From: Cloeon dipterum
Taxonomy: Eukaryota; Arthropoda; Insecta; Ephemeroptera; Baetidae
Direction: 5' to 3'
Assembly: GCF_949628265.1 (NCBI RefSeq)
Contig: NC_088788.1
Span: forward strand, 30,118,335-30,182,334
Length of the DNA stretch: 64,000 nucleotides
A program made the translations under genes and the position numbers. This document shows, one piece after another, positions 21,429 through 34,200 of the stretch. The notes beneath the pieces were generated by a model, which made no database searches, was not told the origin of the DNA, and saw only the letters and a list, made by a program, of their open reading frames with translations. Each line of letters starts with the position of its first letter. Positions within the stretch are counted from its first letter, which is position 1.

Positions 21429-22538
21429 ATAAATAAATATATATCTTTCCACTGCTAAAAATAAGTCACGAAAATTAAACATTATTTTTGGTCGAGGTCT
21501 GATTGTGAGTGCAGCCGCTGGCTGCTGTGCTAAGGATGCAGTCACTGAGGTGCATGCGTGTCGTCGCGTCGTAATCTGGAACATTTTTTGAAGATCAGCA
21601 GTATAATAGCGATATGCACGAGCGGGGCCGTCACTAAAGTAGTAAGAGATGTATTATGTATCGCGCTGCGCCTTGGCGGCTGGACGTCGAGCCACCCATA
21701 AAAAGTGCAGCGCCCTATAGCCCTGATCTGAACTCGATTAACATTTCATCATGTTTATCCTTATTCATTCTGTCCAAACGTAGCAGATGATTGCTTTTAT
21801 TATGTGCGCACTTTCCTTATTTTGTTGGTCTTTCTATCTGTCCTAAAAATTTATTAAAATAAATTAGAAAGAGATCTATTTAGTGCCAGTTATTTATCCA
21901 TCATTAATTCAAATGATTTTCCAGGCGATTTTAAGATACCCTACCATCTAGAAGATGACTTTGTAGGAGTAACGAGAGTGGTGGGTGGACATCTTGGGAT
22001 CGGAACGGCGGTGCCTAATCAGTAGTCATTCCAGTGCGTCAGCTAGAGTTGTCAGTCGAGGCTGTCCGGGTGGTCTAGTGTCCAGGTTCCAGGGTGTCAT
22101 CAGTTGTAGGTCCGGTGTTCTGGTTGTCGGTCTAGGGCCAGCCCCTGGACCGTCACCAGTTGTAAGAGTAATTGAGTTAATATACTCGTCGTGTTTCATT
22201 CAACTGACCCAAACTCCTAGAACTTATATCTGTCTTAATAAAAGTAGTATGTGCGAGGTTAACAGTAACCTTGACCCTTGGGAACGGAGCCAAATATCAT
22301 TATAAATTGCAATTTAAGTGCTGGCGTTATTCGCGTTACAATTATTGCTGCATATCAGATTACGCACGGGCGTCGAGAGAGATAAATTGCCCACGTCCAT
22401 TGCGTGCTGGGCACGCAGATGTATATTGAGAGATCAATCAAAGGTGATATCAAGAGCATTTAGATTTGCAATGAAGAATTGGAGTAGCGACCGCCTTAAA
22501 TAATAATTAACGCGGCCGTTTTGCAGTTGGGGCTGTGC

Positions 22539-22600
22539 TATAAAAAAGGCCTGGCCGCTTTTACCGACTGAGGAATCTCGTTTTGTTTGCCAGTAAATCA
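22539..22600 (+). promoter_or_regulatory. Candidate TATA-type promoter
   Basis: TATAAAAAAG at 22539-22548 sits at the edge of a GC-rich block (GCGGCCG upstream, GGCCTGGCCGC just downstream). A start about 30 bases on would fall near 22570. A short leader with many CpGs and only an 11-codon ORF (ATG at 22755) follows. No downstream gene is recognised. Confidence 0.2.
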
Positions 22601-24877
22601 ACAGAGACGAGTGGTTTGTGTCTCACAGATCAGCAGCAGACGCTCTCTGCGCGCGGCTAATAATCATCGCGATCAACCAAGCGGAACGACTCGGACCTTG
22701 CTGATTAGCAGTCGCACATTAGCATCTCTCAACCCCTTCTCCTGTACGTTACAAATGCCAAAAGAAACGCGCCAAGTTTTCTGCAATTGACGGCTTGATC
22801 GAAATCTTTTTTAGCGAGATTTTTCCACAAGAAAGGATAGCCAAGCAGATCAGATGACACACACATCATCAGATTCTCCATGGTTAAAATTCTTAATTAA
22901 GGTTGGCGCACCATTTATTCTGAAAGTACGACATCAATTTCTTTTTCAATAAAGTTTATCAAGATGAATCAATATAAAGTGAGCTCCATTAATAAACTAA
23001 TATTAGTCACACACAGAAGACTCATAAATTTCAACATCAACACCCAATTTTGTGCTTTTAGAAAATACATTTTAACCCCTGTCCGTAAAATTATTACCTC
23101 TCTAAGGTAACCATTAAGCCAGTAAAACACAACAGTAATGCTTGTGTCTTTCAAATGCGATATAATGCCTTAGATATTTTTTATTATCTCACTTTTCGAG
23201 TTGTATTAACAACTTTGACCCTTTTTAAAATGCACTTGAGCCTTCTTTGTAGGGCAAATTGGAGCTGTAAAGCTACAGCAGTTAAAACAAAGCCAGCCTG
23301 GCACCTCTGCTTTTAGCCGTCTCCGGTTGTTTCAATATGCAAGAGCGCCATGCATTCATCATGCTGTCCCCGCGGAGCGCGCATAAAAGGTTCCCTGCGA
23401 AGTTGTCTGGTGACCGCCAACATAAATAATTGTGCACACGTACTGTTCGCCTGCTCTCAGCTTGACGCATTTTCTCCTCAAACCGCCCACGCATTCAATT
23501 AGCGTTTTATCTGGAGCGGTGCAATAAACGTCTGAAAAGTAACCCTTTGGAATGTTGAAGCAGCTGTTTGATGTGTCTGATGGTAAATGTGCAAAAACGT
23601 TTTCGGGATCTCATAAAATACCTTACACTCTGAATCATTCAAGATACATCACTTTCAGATTTACTTTAGCGGAAAATTAGCAAAATCACACAGAAGAAAC
23701 CTCAAATCCAATTTTAAAGACTTCAGGTGCATCGCAAATTAACTATAATTTTATAAAGCTGAATAATTTTTGTCTGATGGAAGGAAAATATTAAAGAGGA
23801 GATCAAGTGTCGTAAAAATACGATCAAACTTTCAAAACTGGCCGGCTGACCTACAGATAAAAAAAAAACTCTTTTTGTGCGAGTGTGTTTATTCCCTTCG
23901 CAATCATGACCAGTACAGCAGCAGAAAAGTAAGCGATTATTATCTCCTTGGGTTCTTTAGAGGAGCGATCGGAAATTAACACATTGTAAATATGTTTCGA
24001 GAGAAAAAGATGGAGGCTGCGAAACGCAACAATAATTCAAAGCGCGTTCATAAACACAGGTTGTGCAGCCGCGCTCGATTGCGAATAATGAGAGAGTTGT
24101 CCGACTCTAATCGTTATTTATTTGCCTAATTTAATTTGCGTCCTACATCTCGGAGCCACACGAATCATGCAAGCAGCGAAATTCGCTTCGATTAATTGTC
24201 GAGTGTCCGAATCAGAAATCCGCCTTCGCTATAGAGCACAGTTTTCCCCCGCGATTTCTTTTCTCTTTTTTGCGAGGGTTTCCTATGTTAACGACGAGAA
24301 AATGGATTTTAAGCATGCAATCAGATTGTCGCTGCTGATAACCTCTTCAAATTTCTCATAGTTCTTCGCTATAAAAAGCGAAAATTATACGCTACTTCTG
24401 TTTAGAAAGGCCAATAAAAGTGGGAAGTGTGTGAGAGGAACACAGTATTTTTTCATATTTCCTGGAGGCTGTTTTGACACACGCACGGTGCGTGTCTTGT
24501 GTTTTCTATTCTGTTTTTCAAACGAATCCAATACCGGCTGCCCAGTGGCAGAAGATAGTAAAAGGTGGTTAATTTTAGAGACTTGAAATGTTCAAAGAGC
24601 TCCCCGGGCTGGTAGGCGCACCAGCGCTGACTCACCTCTTTCTGATTTTTGCATTCGCATCTTTCCAGCGGCTTTGTTTGTTTGTTTATTCTCACCAAGA
24701 AAAAAAATGTACATACATGTTAAAAACAGTTTGTCAAAAATTAAAAAAATATAAAGTACATAGTGAGAAAAGGCACCATTCCTGGCAAACATCTCGCTAA
24801 AACTCTACCCGGGAGGGCAGAGCCGGAATGGGCCTGGTCGGGAGGTGAATAAGCTGCACTAAAAACACGCACTCACA

Positions 24878-24934
24878 TACACCTTACACTTTGAAGGAAA
24901 CTGTGCCGCGGAACCGTCTTTCAATGCGGGTGGT
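24878..24934 (-). repeat. Diverged repeat, copy B
   Basis: This is the partner of 21372-21428, in the same orientation and 3.5 kb away. On the minus strand the frame continues FKV and then stops. No flanking homology beyond the 57 bases was found by eye. Confidence 0.5.
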
Positions 24935-27900
24935 GCAGCATTCCAAAAAGCGACGACTCGATAATGAAACACACTTTATTTAGGGACAAATGTCTGGCGT
25001 TTCAATCAAAGTCCTCGGTGCAGGAAGGCAAAAATAGTGCCACATATTGAGCCTAAGCTCATTTGTGGCCACTGGCCCCATGTTATCCTCTCGACGGTGT
25101 TATTGGGACACTTAGAGCTCACAGATCACGGGAAATAATGCTGAGCAGAGGTAAAAAAAACGAATGAAATCATTGAATCTAGCAAGAATGCATCTGCTGA
25201 ATATAAGCAAGGAATGCACCTCAAGCCGTGAGAAGAGTTATTTCCTGTTAATTTAAATAACAATGTACACCTCAATTGAATCTTGAATAAGATATATTTA
25301 AGTCTATAACGTGAATATTTACATTTTATGAACCATAAAACATACAACGGGAAGTTTTTTTTTAGAAGTTACGAGTTACTAAACAACGCAGTTAATTGCA
25401 CAAGTTTTGAGAGCGCGAACATACATCGACGTCATTTAAAATTCAAATGGTGTCGAAAAAACGAGGAAAAGTTGCGTTAGTAAAAAATCAATTGCAAAAT
25501 GGAGCAAAATGTAAAAAGATTAATTAAGTAATTATTATTCAGTAGTATATTATTGACTTCTTTCCATACCTCTAAATTAAAATTTCATATAATATAGCTA
25601 TTCTTTAAAATCAAAAGAATCTTCCTTAAAATTACAGCTTTTTATTCGCATTATTTTAGCAGCTGCAGGTGACGTAAGATGGTACGAATAGAAAAATACG
25701 CAAAATTGCTCTATTTGAGTGATTTGGCACGAGACAATTTTCTCGTGCCAGCAACAGTTTTCTGCAACACAAAGCACGCTAGAGAGCAGCTAGTGCAGAA
25801 CTTGAGTTATTCGTTGTCTGCACGGCCCGATCGATGTCAGTGTGTCTGTGCATAAAATAATCGCGATTGTGTAGCTCGCCGTTTATAAAATGCAGCAGGA
25901 CTCTGTGCGGAGGCTGTTGTGTATCTGATGTCCATAACAAGACCTTGTTATTCAAAAAAGCCAGCCGCGCATAACCACGGAGGTGTGTGCGAAGAGATGT
26001 GTTATTTGAAAATGAGAATGCCACTTTCAGCAGCCGAGATCGTGGCCACAATAGCGGACGGATAAGTAACAATGAGCTTCCACTCGCTGCAGCTCGCTGC
26101 AAAAAGCGGCGATAAAATAGGCAAACAATCTGGAGCAACGATTACCATCTGATTCCGAGCCAACCGTGTGTGCATATATGAGCTGCGCGCATTAAGCCGA
26201 GTTATGCTGCGCTCGTTGGACGTTTTAATGGAGTTTAAATCATCTCGCGCGATATCTCTTGGCTAGCTGCTTATTCATGCCGCGCTTGCAGAAGCGTGTG
26301 CACTGCGCTGACCACTTGCTCAACGCGAATGCCAACAATTTGTATGCGCGTTGCTCCAGCTATGGTTTCATGTGTGTCAACTTCCGATGTTCGTAGCGCG
26401 TACAAACTCAATCTGCCTCCTCTTGATGACCTCTTAATGTCGGATCTGATTGTATCGGTTGGGTGGGTCACACACGTATCCAGCTAAACGATCTGTTTAG
26501 CCTTGATTCAAAGAATTGCAGAGATTTTTGAATACATAGAGATGTGTGGTGTTAAAAAAATGAGCATGGTGATATTTGATGCTTTGCAATAGTTGCTTGT
26601 TTTACAAATATGGAATTTTAACATTTGCTTGCTTTAATAACTTTTTTACTGTAAGGAGTACCCAACAGAGCTGTGGCATTCCGTTTCAACAGTATTTTTG
26701 CTGCACACGAAAAAATGCGAAATAAAGAAGCTGAAAAATCCGAGGCATCCGAGGGGTCAAAGCAAAATTAGCGATTCTGGTCTCGCACACGCATTTTTCG
26801 ACTTTTGATCTCACTACTTGTGTTCTCGTGCGAATGGTGGAGGCGATTTGTGAAAGGTAACGGAAAACAAAACGCCAGAGAGCATAAAATCGCAATAGTA
26901 ATGCACGTCGGGAATGCGAAAAGAGTGTGCGCGCTGAGAAAGAGAAAACCATTTGGCACGGTGCCTACCTTGTTGGTTTTCTGCTTTTACGCCAGATGAC
27001 CACGTGCACAGTCCGGTGTGGATACAAAAAATGTAAAAAATGTCCCGTGTTCTCCCGCAGTAGAACAAGGCTTTAAAAATGAATCGCGGGTAGAGTGTTA
27101 TTCCAGTCGGGCAGCTGCCGTGTTTGCTGCAAAAATGCAATAAATTATGCAGCAGTGGTCGTTATTGGAGTGCAGTTGATGCATAGTCCCTCTTGTGTTC
27201 TCCAGATCGACAAGGGAAGTGAAAAGAGAAAACAGCAACTTGGAATAAACAATTTGCAACTTGTGTCAAAGAGAAAGGGTCCAGTTTATTCAAGCCTAAA
27301 AAGGATTAAAATCACGCCGCACTTTGAATTAGTTTTTTTTTTCAAATATAACTCATGCAACAGCACCTTAACATTTAGATATAAATTCATGCGATGAAAA
27401 TCACCCTAATGGCGTGAAGATTTTGCTAATTTTTCAAATAATTAAAAATTACGTCTTTTAATCAGGAACCAAAATAGACAAAAAATATACGACAGAAAAT
27501 TTAATGGCAGAAATATTTTATTTTCCTTAACAACGTCGCTGTCAACCTATCCAAGCCTTTAACAAGAGATTGCCCACATCCGGTTGGTTGGACCTGGGTT
27601 GGACAAAGAGGTTAAATGCAGCTGCCTGGGAGTGCTCTCTCGACAGGTCTAGTTAACTTATAAGCAACAGGATTATCGTCACCTGAGCTCACGTTGTGTG
27701 TTGACCATTCGCAAAGTCAGAGCCACCCGCACGGCGGCCATAGGCAGCAGGCTGATAAAATTAGGCGTCGGCCGAGTTTACCCAGCGAGAGCACAATGCC
27801 AATGCCGGCTGAGTTATTGCCTCTTGATGAAGACTCGCAGTAAATTTACATACGCGAGACGGGAATTTGCATCCCTACGTTTGCAGCCCATTTTCCAATC

Positions 27901-30900
27901 AGCTTGGAATTTTTATTTTCGGCCGCGGACTGAAACAATGGGAAATAAAAGGATTATAAAACTGAAACAAAGGCAAACCAAAATCAGCCCAACTCGATCT
28001 GTGCTGTCGGTACGGAATATCGAGAGAGAATACGCGTGCCCACAGATAAATATATACACGCGAAATGACAACAAAGCTGTAGACTGTCAGATAGCGATCA
28101 CTGATTAATGTTCATCGTCTAGAAAATGAATTTATTGACGCTGAATACCGCATTATTATTAATTAATTAGCCCGGAGGCTGCGGGGAACACGTGAACTTC
28201 TCGGAATAATATCGTCAGCAAAACTCCTGCAGCTTACTTAAGAAAAGTGGTTAAGGAACAAGTCCGCCATGCAGATGAGAGTGTGTTTACTGCTCCAGAG
28301 TAATAATTGCCCCTTGGGGAAGTGAGAAAGTAATCGTCCAGATAGTAAGAGTGGCTCCATTAATGAGGTTTCTGAGTGACTTTTGGTGTCAAAAAGGAAT
28401 TAAACCACACAAAAATGCATTTACAAAACTGTGTTGATGGTGGCAATAAAATTCAAAACGGATTCCTCAGCTGAATATATGAATTTTAAACCCACGTAGG
28501 GGTGTGTATAAAGTTAGCATTAAGCGTTTATTGCCTGAAGGTTAACTATTCTTGGATGTTCTCAATATGCAAATTAAAGGAAAAAAATTAGCATAATGAG
28601 AATCAAACATGAGGTTCGATTTAGGCTCCTGAATTTTTATTTTTAAGTTCTCTCTTTTCATTAATTACAACGATAATGCTGTTTCACTGCCCTTGTTTAG
28701 TAAATTTATATTCCGTGGGCTGCACTGGAAACACACGAAGAGAGCAGCACAGCAGGCGCATTAAAGCATATTTTACGATTCGAAAATGCATTTGCCATGT
28801 GCATTACTGACTCGCTCCGGAGCAAAGGGCGTGGACACGAGTTGTCTGTTGGTGTGTGGTGACTGACCGCGAACATTACTCCGACCGGCGCTCAAAGAGT
28901 GCTCCTTGTCCTTTGTAAAAGTCGCACCGGTCGTGTCTCCGACTCGGCAACAGAGAAACAGCAAAATGTGATTCGCCAGCCGCCGGTCAATGGTCGCCGC
29001 TCACGGTTTGACCCTCGCGAAAAATAAAGCAATTACACTCTAGATTTGTACCGACGGCGTCTCCCCGTAGCTGTAAAATGAAATTCGCTACACGTGACCA
29101 ATCGGGTTGTTGGCGTGTGGAAAGCAAAAGTAGGAATAAAATTGGAGCACATGATGTGCGGCTCACTTGAAAGGAAATCACTGGCATCTCGCTTATTACG
29201 CGCTTCCTGCGGCCGAGCAGATTTGAATTTAGAATCAAATTCGTGTTAAAAATTGCTTTTTGTCTGAGGTGAGTGTATTTGGTAATCAACTTTGGCAATC
29301 TTTTGGTCTTTTAAAATAATTGGCTGCATATTGCCCCTAAATTCAAAGACGTTTTGTTGAAGCTGGAAAATTGGTTGATTCTTGGTAAATTTAATTTAAA
29401 AAATATATTTTTTCCAAGAATTTTTAAATTTAAAAACAACATTTTTTAAACATAAAAGTTTTGGTTAGGAATATGATCAAATAAATTAAAATCTCCCCTC
29501 AACTTTTTTGTCTTCTTTAGTTGTTAATATTAACGGTACCAACTTTTTTAAGGTTTAAATTTTTGCAAAAAAATTGTAATTATTGAAATTAAGACAGAAA
29601 AATCACATATTGATTTCAAGTCTTACTCGTTATTCATATAAATCAATCGCCTCCTGATATTCACCTTGTCTTTCTCTAGGTTTGTACAACAATGTTGACT
29701 AGCATGGCACAACAAGAAGTAGTGAAATGCTGTGTATCGAGAAAATCAACATCCAATCACACCTTCGATTGCTTGCTTTATCTTTGCATCAAAACTGAAG
29801 CTCTCAAGTATTCTCAACAAGAGCAGAAGCACAGCAGCGGAAAGACAAGTGCGGGTAAGAAGTGAACATTTCACAGAGTGTCAATTGGCGTTATTTATCG
29901 TGATTTCTCTAATTTGCATGTGAATAGGAAAGAGCAATGACGCGACTGAAAGAAATGTCTTTTTGATCGACCCATTTAGTACAGCGCACATTAATTAAGC
30001 CATCTGCGAGTGGCGAGACCCAGAGTAACCTCTCGCGGGGACTTTATAACAAACGCAATGAATAATGTGTCCGCCTTTGCGCGAATGCACAGCCGGAATC
30101 GCGAGTCTTGTGTTTCATCCTTATTTATTTGCATTTATTCAGGCGGAGGACGAGTGTCATTAATAATCGGTGCATTATTGCAGCCAACCAGCACCGGCCA
30201 CTCGACAACGGCGGTCACAGGTCAACGAAAAACATGCTCAAGCGGCCTCCGATCTCGAGGTGCGCCACTTCATAATTATGTGCGAGTGCACATGGTTCAA
30301 GTGGGCGACTTGGTCTCATTAGAAAAAATGGGAATGAGGAAATTTAATTAGCCGCAGTCCTTCCAGACGAATAATGGGGCATTTGGCTTGCAGACAATAA
30401 CTGTTTCTTTCTCGCAGCATTTGAAAAACCCAAATTACGGTGAAAGGAAAGTCCCGACCATTTACGCCACTCATTTATCATTTGGTTGCATTCGCAAACA
30501 TCCTTGAATTATTTTTTCGGCAAATGTGATACTGGGCTCTCCGTTATCGATGGAAAGGCTTTCTAACTCAAAAGTACTTGTGAGCATAATCATCAACAAA
30601 TGTTCCCAATTTACATGGGTGTCAGGCGGTGGCCAGGCTCATCAATCACCAAGATCAAGGACCGAAAATCTCGACTCTCTCACCACAAATGAATTTTTCC
30701 TCGCCGCCGCCAGACAATATCAGCAGTCACGTATTTTATTTATTCAAATCACTTTTGCATCTCATGAAGTCATCAAAATTCGTTTTCAACGACCAGCAAG
30801 AGCCAAGAAAGAGTGCATTGACGTTTTGCTCATGTCGTGTTGTTGATTAAATTTTTGGCCGCAGATCAGCGAGAGTTCTGAACGTGACGAGTTCGTCGTA

Positions 30901-31250
30901 TAATGACTTCTTCCAGCGTCGACTGGCCGCAGCGATTTTTGGCCACCTTTCGACCCCGAATTGGCAGACAGACAACACCACGATGTTCACGTCATTTCAC
31001 TTGCGTGTAATCCAAAACTGTTATTACTTTTGCGTCCGACTGCTCGGTGGTCCCAGCCGCACGCCCACCGACTATTAAATTCATGATTCGGAAATGTGCA
31101 CAAGAGAGTAGCATTTTTATTTTGCAATGATGAATTGAAGACCATTCGAACGCACATTGTCTTACAAAGATTATTATCCTTTCCAGTAATTAGATATTTA
31201 ATGAGGAGGTTCAAATTTATAAGTATTGTAATGAAAAAGCAATATACTAC

Positions 31251-34200
31251 AATTTAATTTAATTTAATTTCACGCTTCAATTTTTATTTACTTATTTTTT
31301 GTAAGCTGCGATAATTTGTGGAAGCGGATTGTCTGATAGCGCTTATAGCGCAAATTCTTTTCTTTGGTCCTTTCCAACTGATTTGACTTTTGTTCAGTAG
31401 CTGGAGCAGCTAATTTTAGTCAAAATTCCCGGAGGCTATAGCGGCTGACCTCGCAAGCAGTAAGCTCAGTCAGACCTTTGCTGGTTTCTGAAAAAATTCT
31501 GGCCAAAACTTGTTGCCATAATATGGTAATATATTTTTCCTCAATCAGCAGTTAGTTTTGAATGGGCAAAATTGGTTGCACGGAATATCAAAATTAGTAC
31601 ACCAATAATGTTTACGCGTATTAACTTTCCAAGACTATAAATGATCACATTTAAAATAATGACGATATATTTTTGTTTCATTTGCCACCAAAGAATGCCA
31701 AAAAAAATTTTGTATTCAAGAAGTCTAAAAGATATTTAAATAAATTAATAAAAATCGCAGTGAGCCCTATTGTGAACCCTCGAGGCGCGAGAAGAAAACC
31801 TAGTAAAATGAGATGTAAAGATCTGTCAGAAATGAATCACGCACTGGCGAGATATGGAATTCGCTGGAGAGCACATTTTTCTCTATTCACGCTTCTCAAA
31901 AGCCGCCGGTGGATTCCGGCGAATTCACCTTCGCGCCGTTTGATCCTTTATCAGTCTAACATCAGGTTGCAACAAAATACAAACAACTCTCTTTTTCTGC
32001 GATACGCTTGACGCTGTGTGTGTGTGTGTGTATTTGATTTATTTTATTTTTATTTTCTCCTGCGCGCCACTTGTACCTGCGATGCACACACAGCAGCACA
32101 ACACAAGGCACGATATCTCATTTTGAAAGCACGACACGGAGTTGATGATGGAACATATGTTGCAGGCTGTTTGTTAAAATGTCTCTGCGCGCCTCACTGT
32201 GGCCGTATTATTCCGAGAAACTAAGCATACTAACAATAATTACGCGAATGGCGGTGCAGATGTGCGCTGCGCCAAATATTCCCGCAATATTTTGACGTTG
32301 ATTTCAATCGGCCCGATTAGCGCTTCAAGGAAAATAGATCCTGTTCGCACAATCATCTGATAAAATGCACCGTGGATTTGAATAATTTGCTTATTGTGTT
32401 GTGCCAGCTAGTCTGGCAGAGATGAATCTGCTCTCCGTTTCGACGGTGAATTTGCATGAAATGTTCCTGTGACTCGCACATTTTGTGCATGAACTTTATA
32501 TTCTGACCGAATCTTTGTTGTTTTGCCAGCATGCTAAGTTATACATAGAACAAGCCATATGGATTCCACATCAACGTATTTTTTCTATTGGAAATTATTT
32601 CACGTTGCGTAAAACGACCATTTCTGGTTTTATATAGGAAACATTCCAGATCTACAAAGAAGTTGACGAACTTTCCAAAAATTTGAAATCGCTCTCCCCA
32701 CTTGCCTCTCATGATATTACAAAATTATGATTGAGCTAATTATCCCGTTTCAAGTTGACGTCAAAGTGTCTTCAGATCCTCAAATTTTAGTAAAAAACAC
32801 CGGCATGGCCTAAAAATCCAAAGAAATACGGCCGATATTTCGTGTAATTAAGATCCTCGTCGAAGTGTCTCAGAAATAAAATGTCACCAAGATGTAAGAG
32901 GATTAAAAAGTTAAGTATGCAAATGATGTGACGAAACGCTCATCGCACAGAATGACAGGCACGTGCGGATGCTCTCAACTGCGTGGTTCGAGCGTAAATA
33001 AACGAATAAACAATTGCCAGAACAGTTATGTACCTGACGAAAACGCGTGTGTGTCTGCAGATTTCGTGTTAGAAAACGTGCCACATACAAAACGATCGGG
33101 GCACCTGAATTGAGATCGTGGTCAGCACAGACAGCGTTCGATTTCGTTTTGTCGACATTGTGTTTGTGCATACAGATCTGCTGGAATGTGAACCCAGACA
33201 CGAGAAATTTATACCCAGGTTATAAAACGAAACGATGCAGTCATGCAAATCTCTGCGGCGCGCGCGCGCGTATATTTCCAATAATTTACTTTAGCATCAG
33301 CGGCCGCTTTGCTGCTGGATTTACATAGGGACGAAAGTAAGCAAGTATGTGTTCGAGAGTTATGTCAGGTCAGTTTTTAGTTGATGAGGTGGAACACAAC
33401 ACAATGGCCGGGTTCAAGGTCCGCGGATCCAAGCTAACACCGCGCGTCAAACAGCATTTATTATACCACGCCGCGCGACTGCAGCTCGGCCAACTCTGTA
33501 TCAGGCGTAAAGATCCAATAAAAATAGTAGAGTTCATTCCTCTTAATTTAGTGGAGGCCTGCCGCGCTAAACCGTATTTCTGCTGGGTCAAACCATGCTA
33601 GAATTTTATTGTTGGTTGTTGTGCTGCATTAATGAGATTTTTTAACGTTTTGTAACAGTCAAAAACATATAAATTTGTGCTCTGGCAATTTGAATCACGA
33701 GTGTACAATAACCTAATCTTAAATGTCCAAATTTCGAAAGTGCGCTCTTTGCATTACTTTGCCCTTTTCCTAATGTGTTATGCATAACAGTCAGTTTAAA
33801 AACATAAGCGACGAACATCCAAACCTTTATGGCCTGCTGAACGTTTAATATCCCCATATCACCTCATGAACTCAGCGTTTTCTGCAAGGTCGATCAGCAG
33901 ACATGCGCGTTAATGAAAACTAATATATGTTTCAGAATATGTCTGAGAAAAACAAATTTTATAGTTAAACTCATACCGGTATGACACTGTTAATTATTAA
34001 CAGCCTTAAACCCGTTAAGCTAAAGAGAAAAAGCGTTTCGTTAAACATGAAGTAATTGTCACGCTACAAAAATCTGCTTACAAATTATTGGGAGTGCCAG
34101 CAATCAGCAATACCGCTCATATAACCAATTTATAGCTGAACATGCACCTTTATGAAATTCAGTGTCTTATTTAACAATACCCAACGCTCGAAATTTAATA

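Larger units (their letters stand above)
20957..31250. other. Gene-poor region, part 1
   Basis: AT-rich DNA alternates with GC-richer, CpG-containing islands (for example near 21600-21700, 22000-22170, 22530-22700, 24590-24840, 28790-29230, 30000-30300). Open frames of up to 136 codons occur but show no domain, family resemblance or splice context. A TATA-like promoter candidate at 22539 and a diverged repeat pair are listed separately. Confidence 0.5.
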
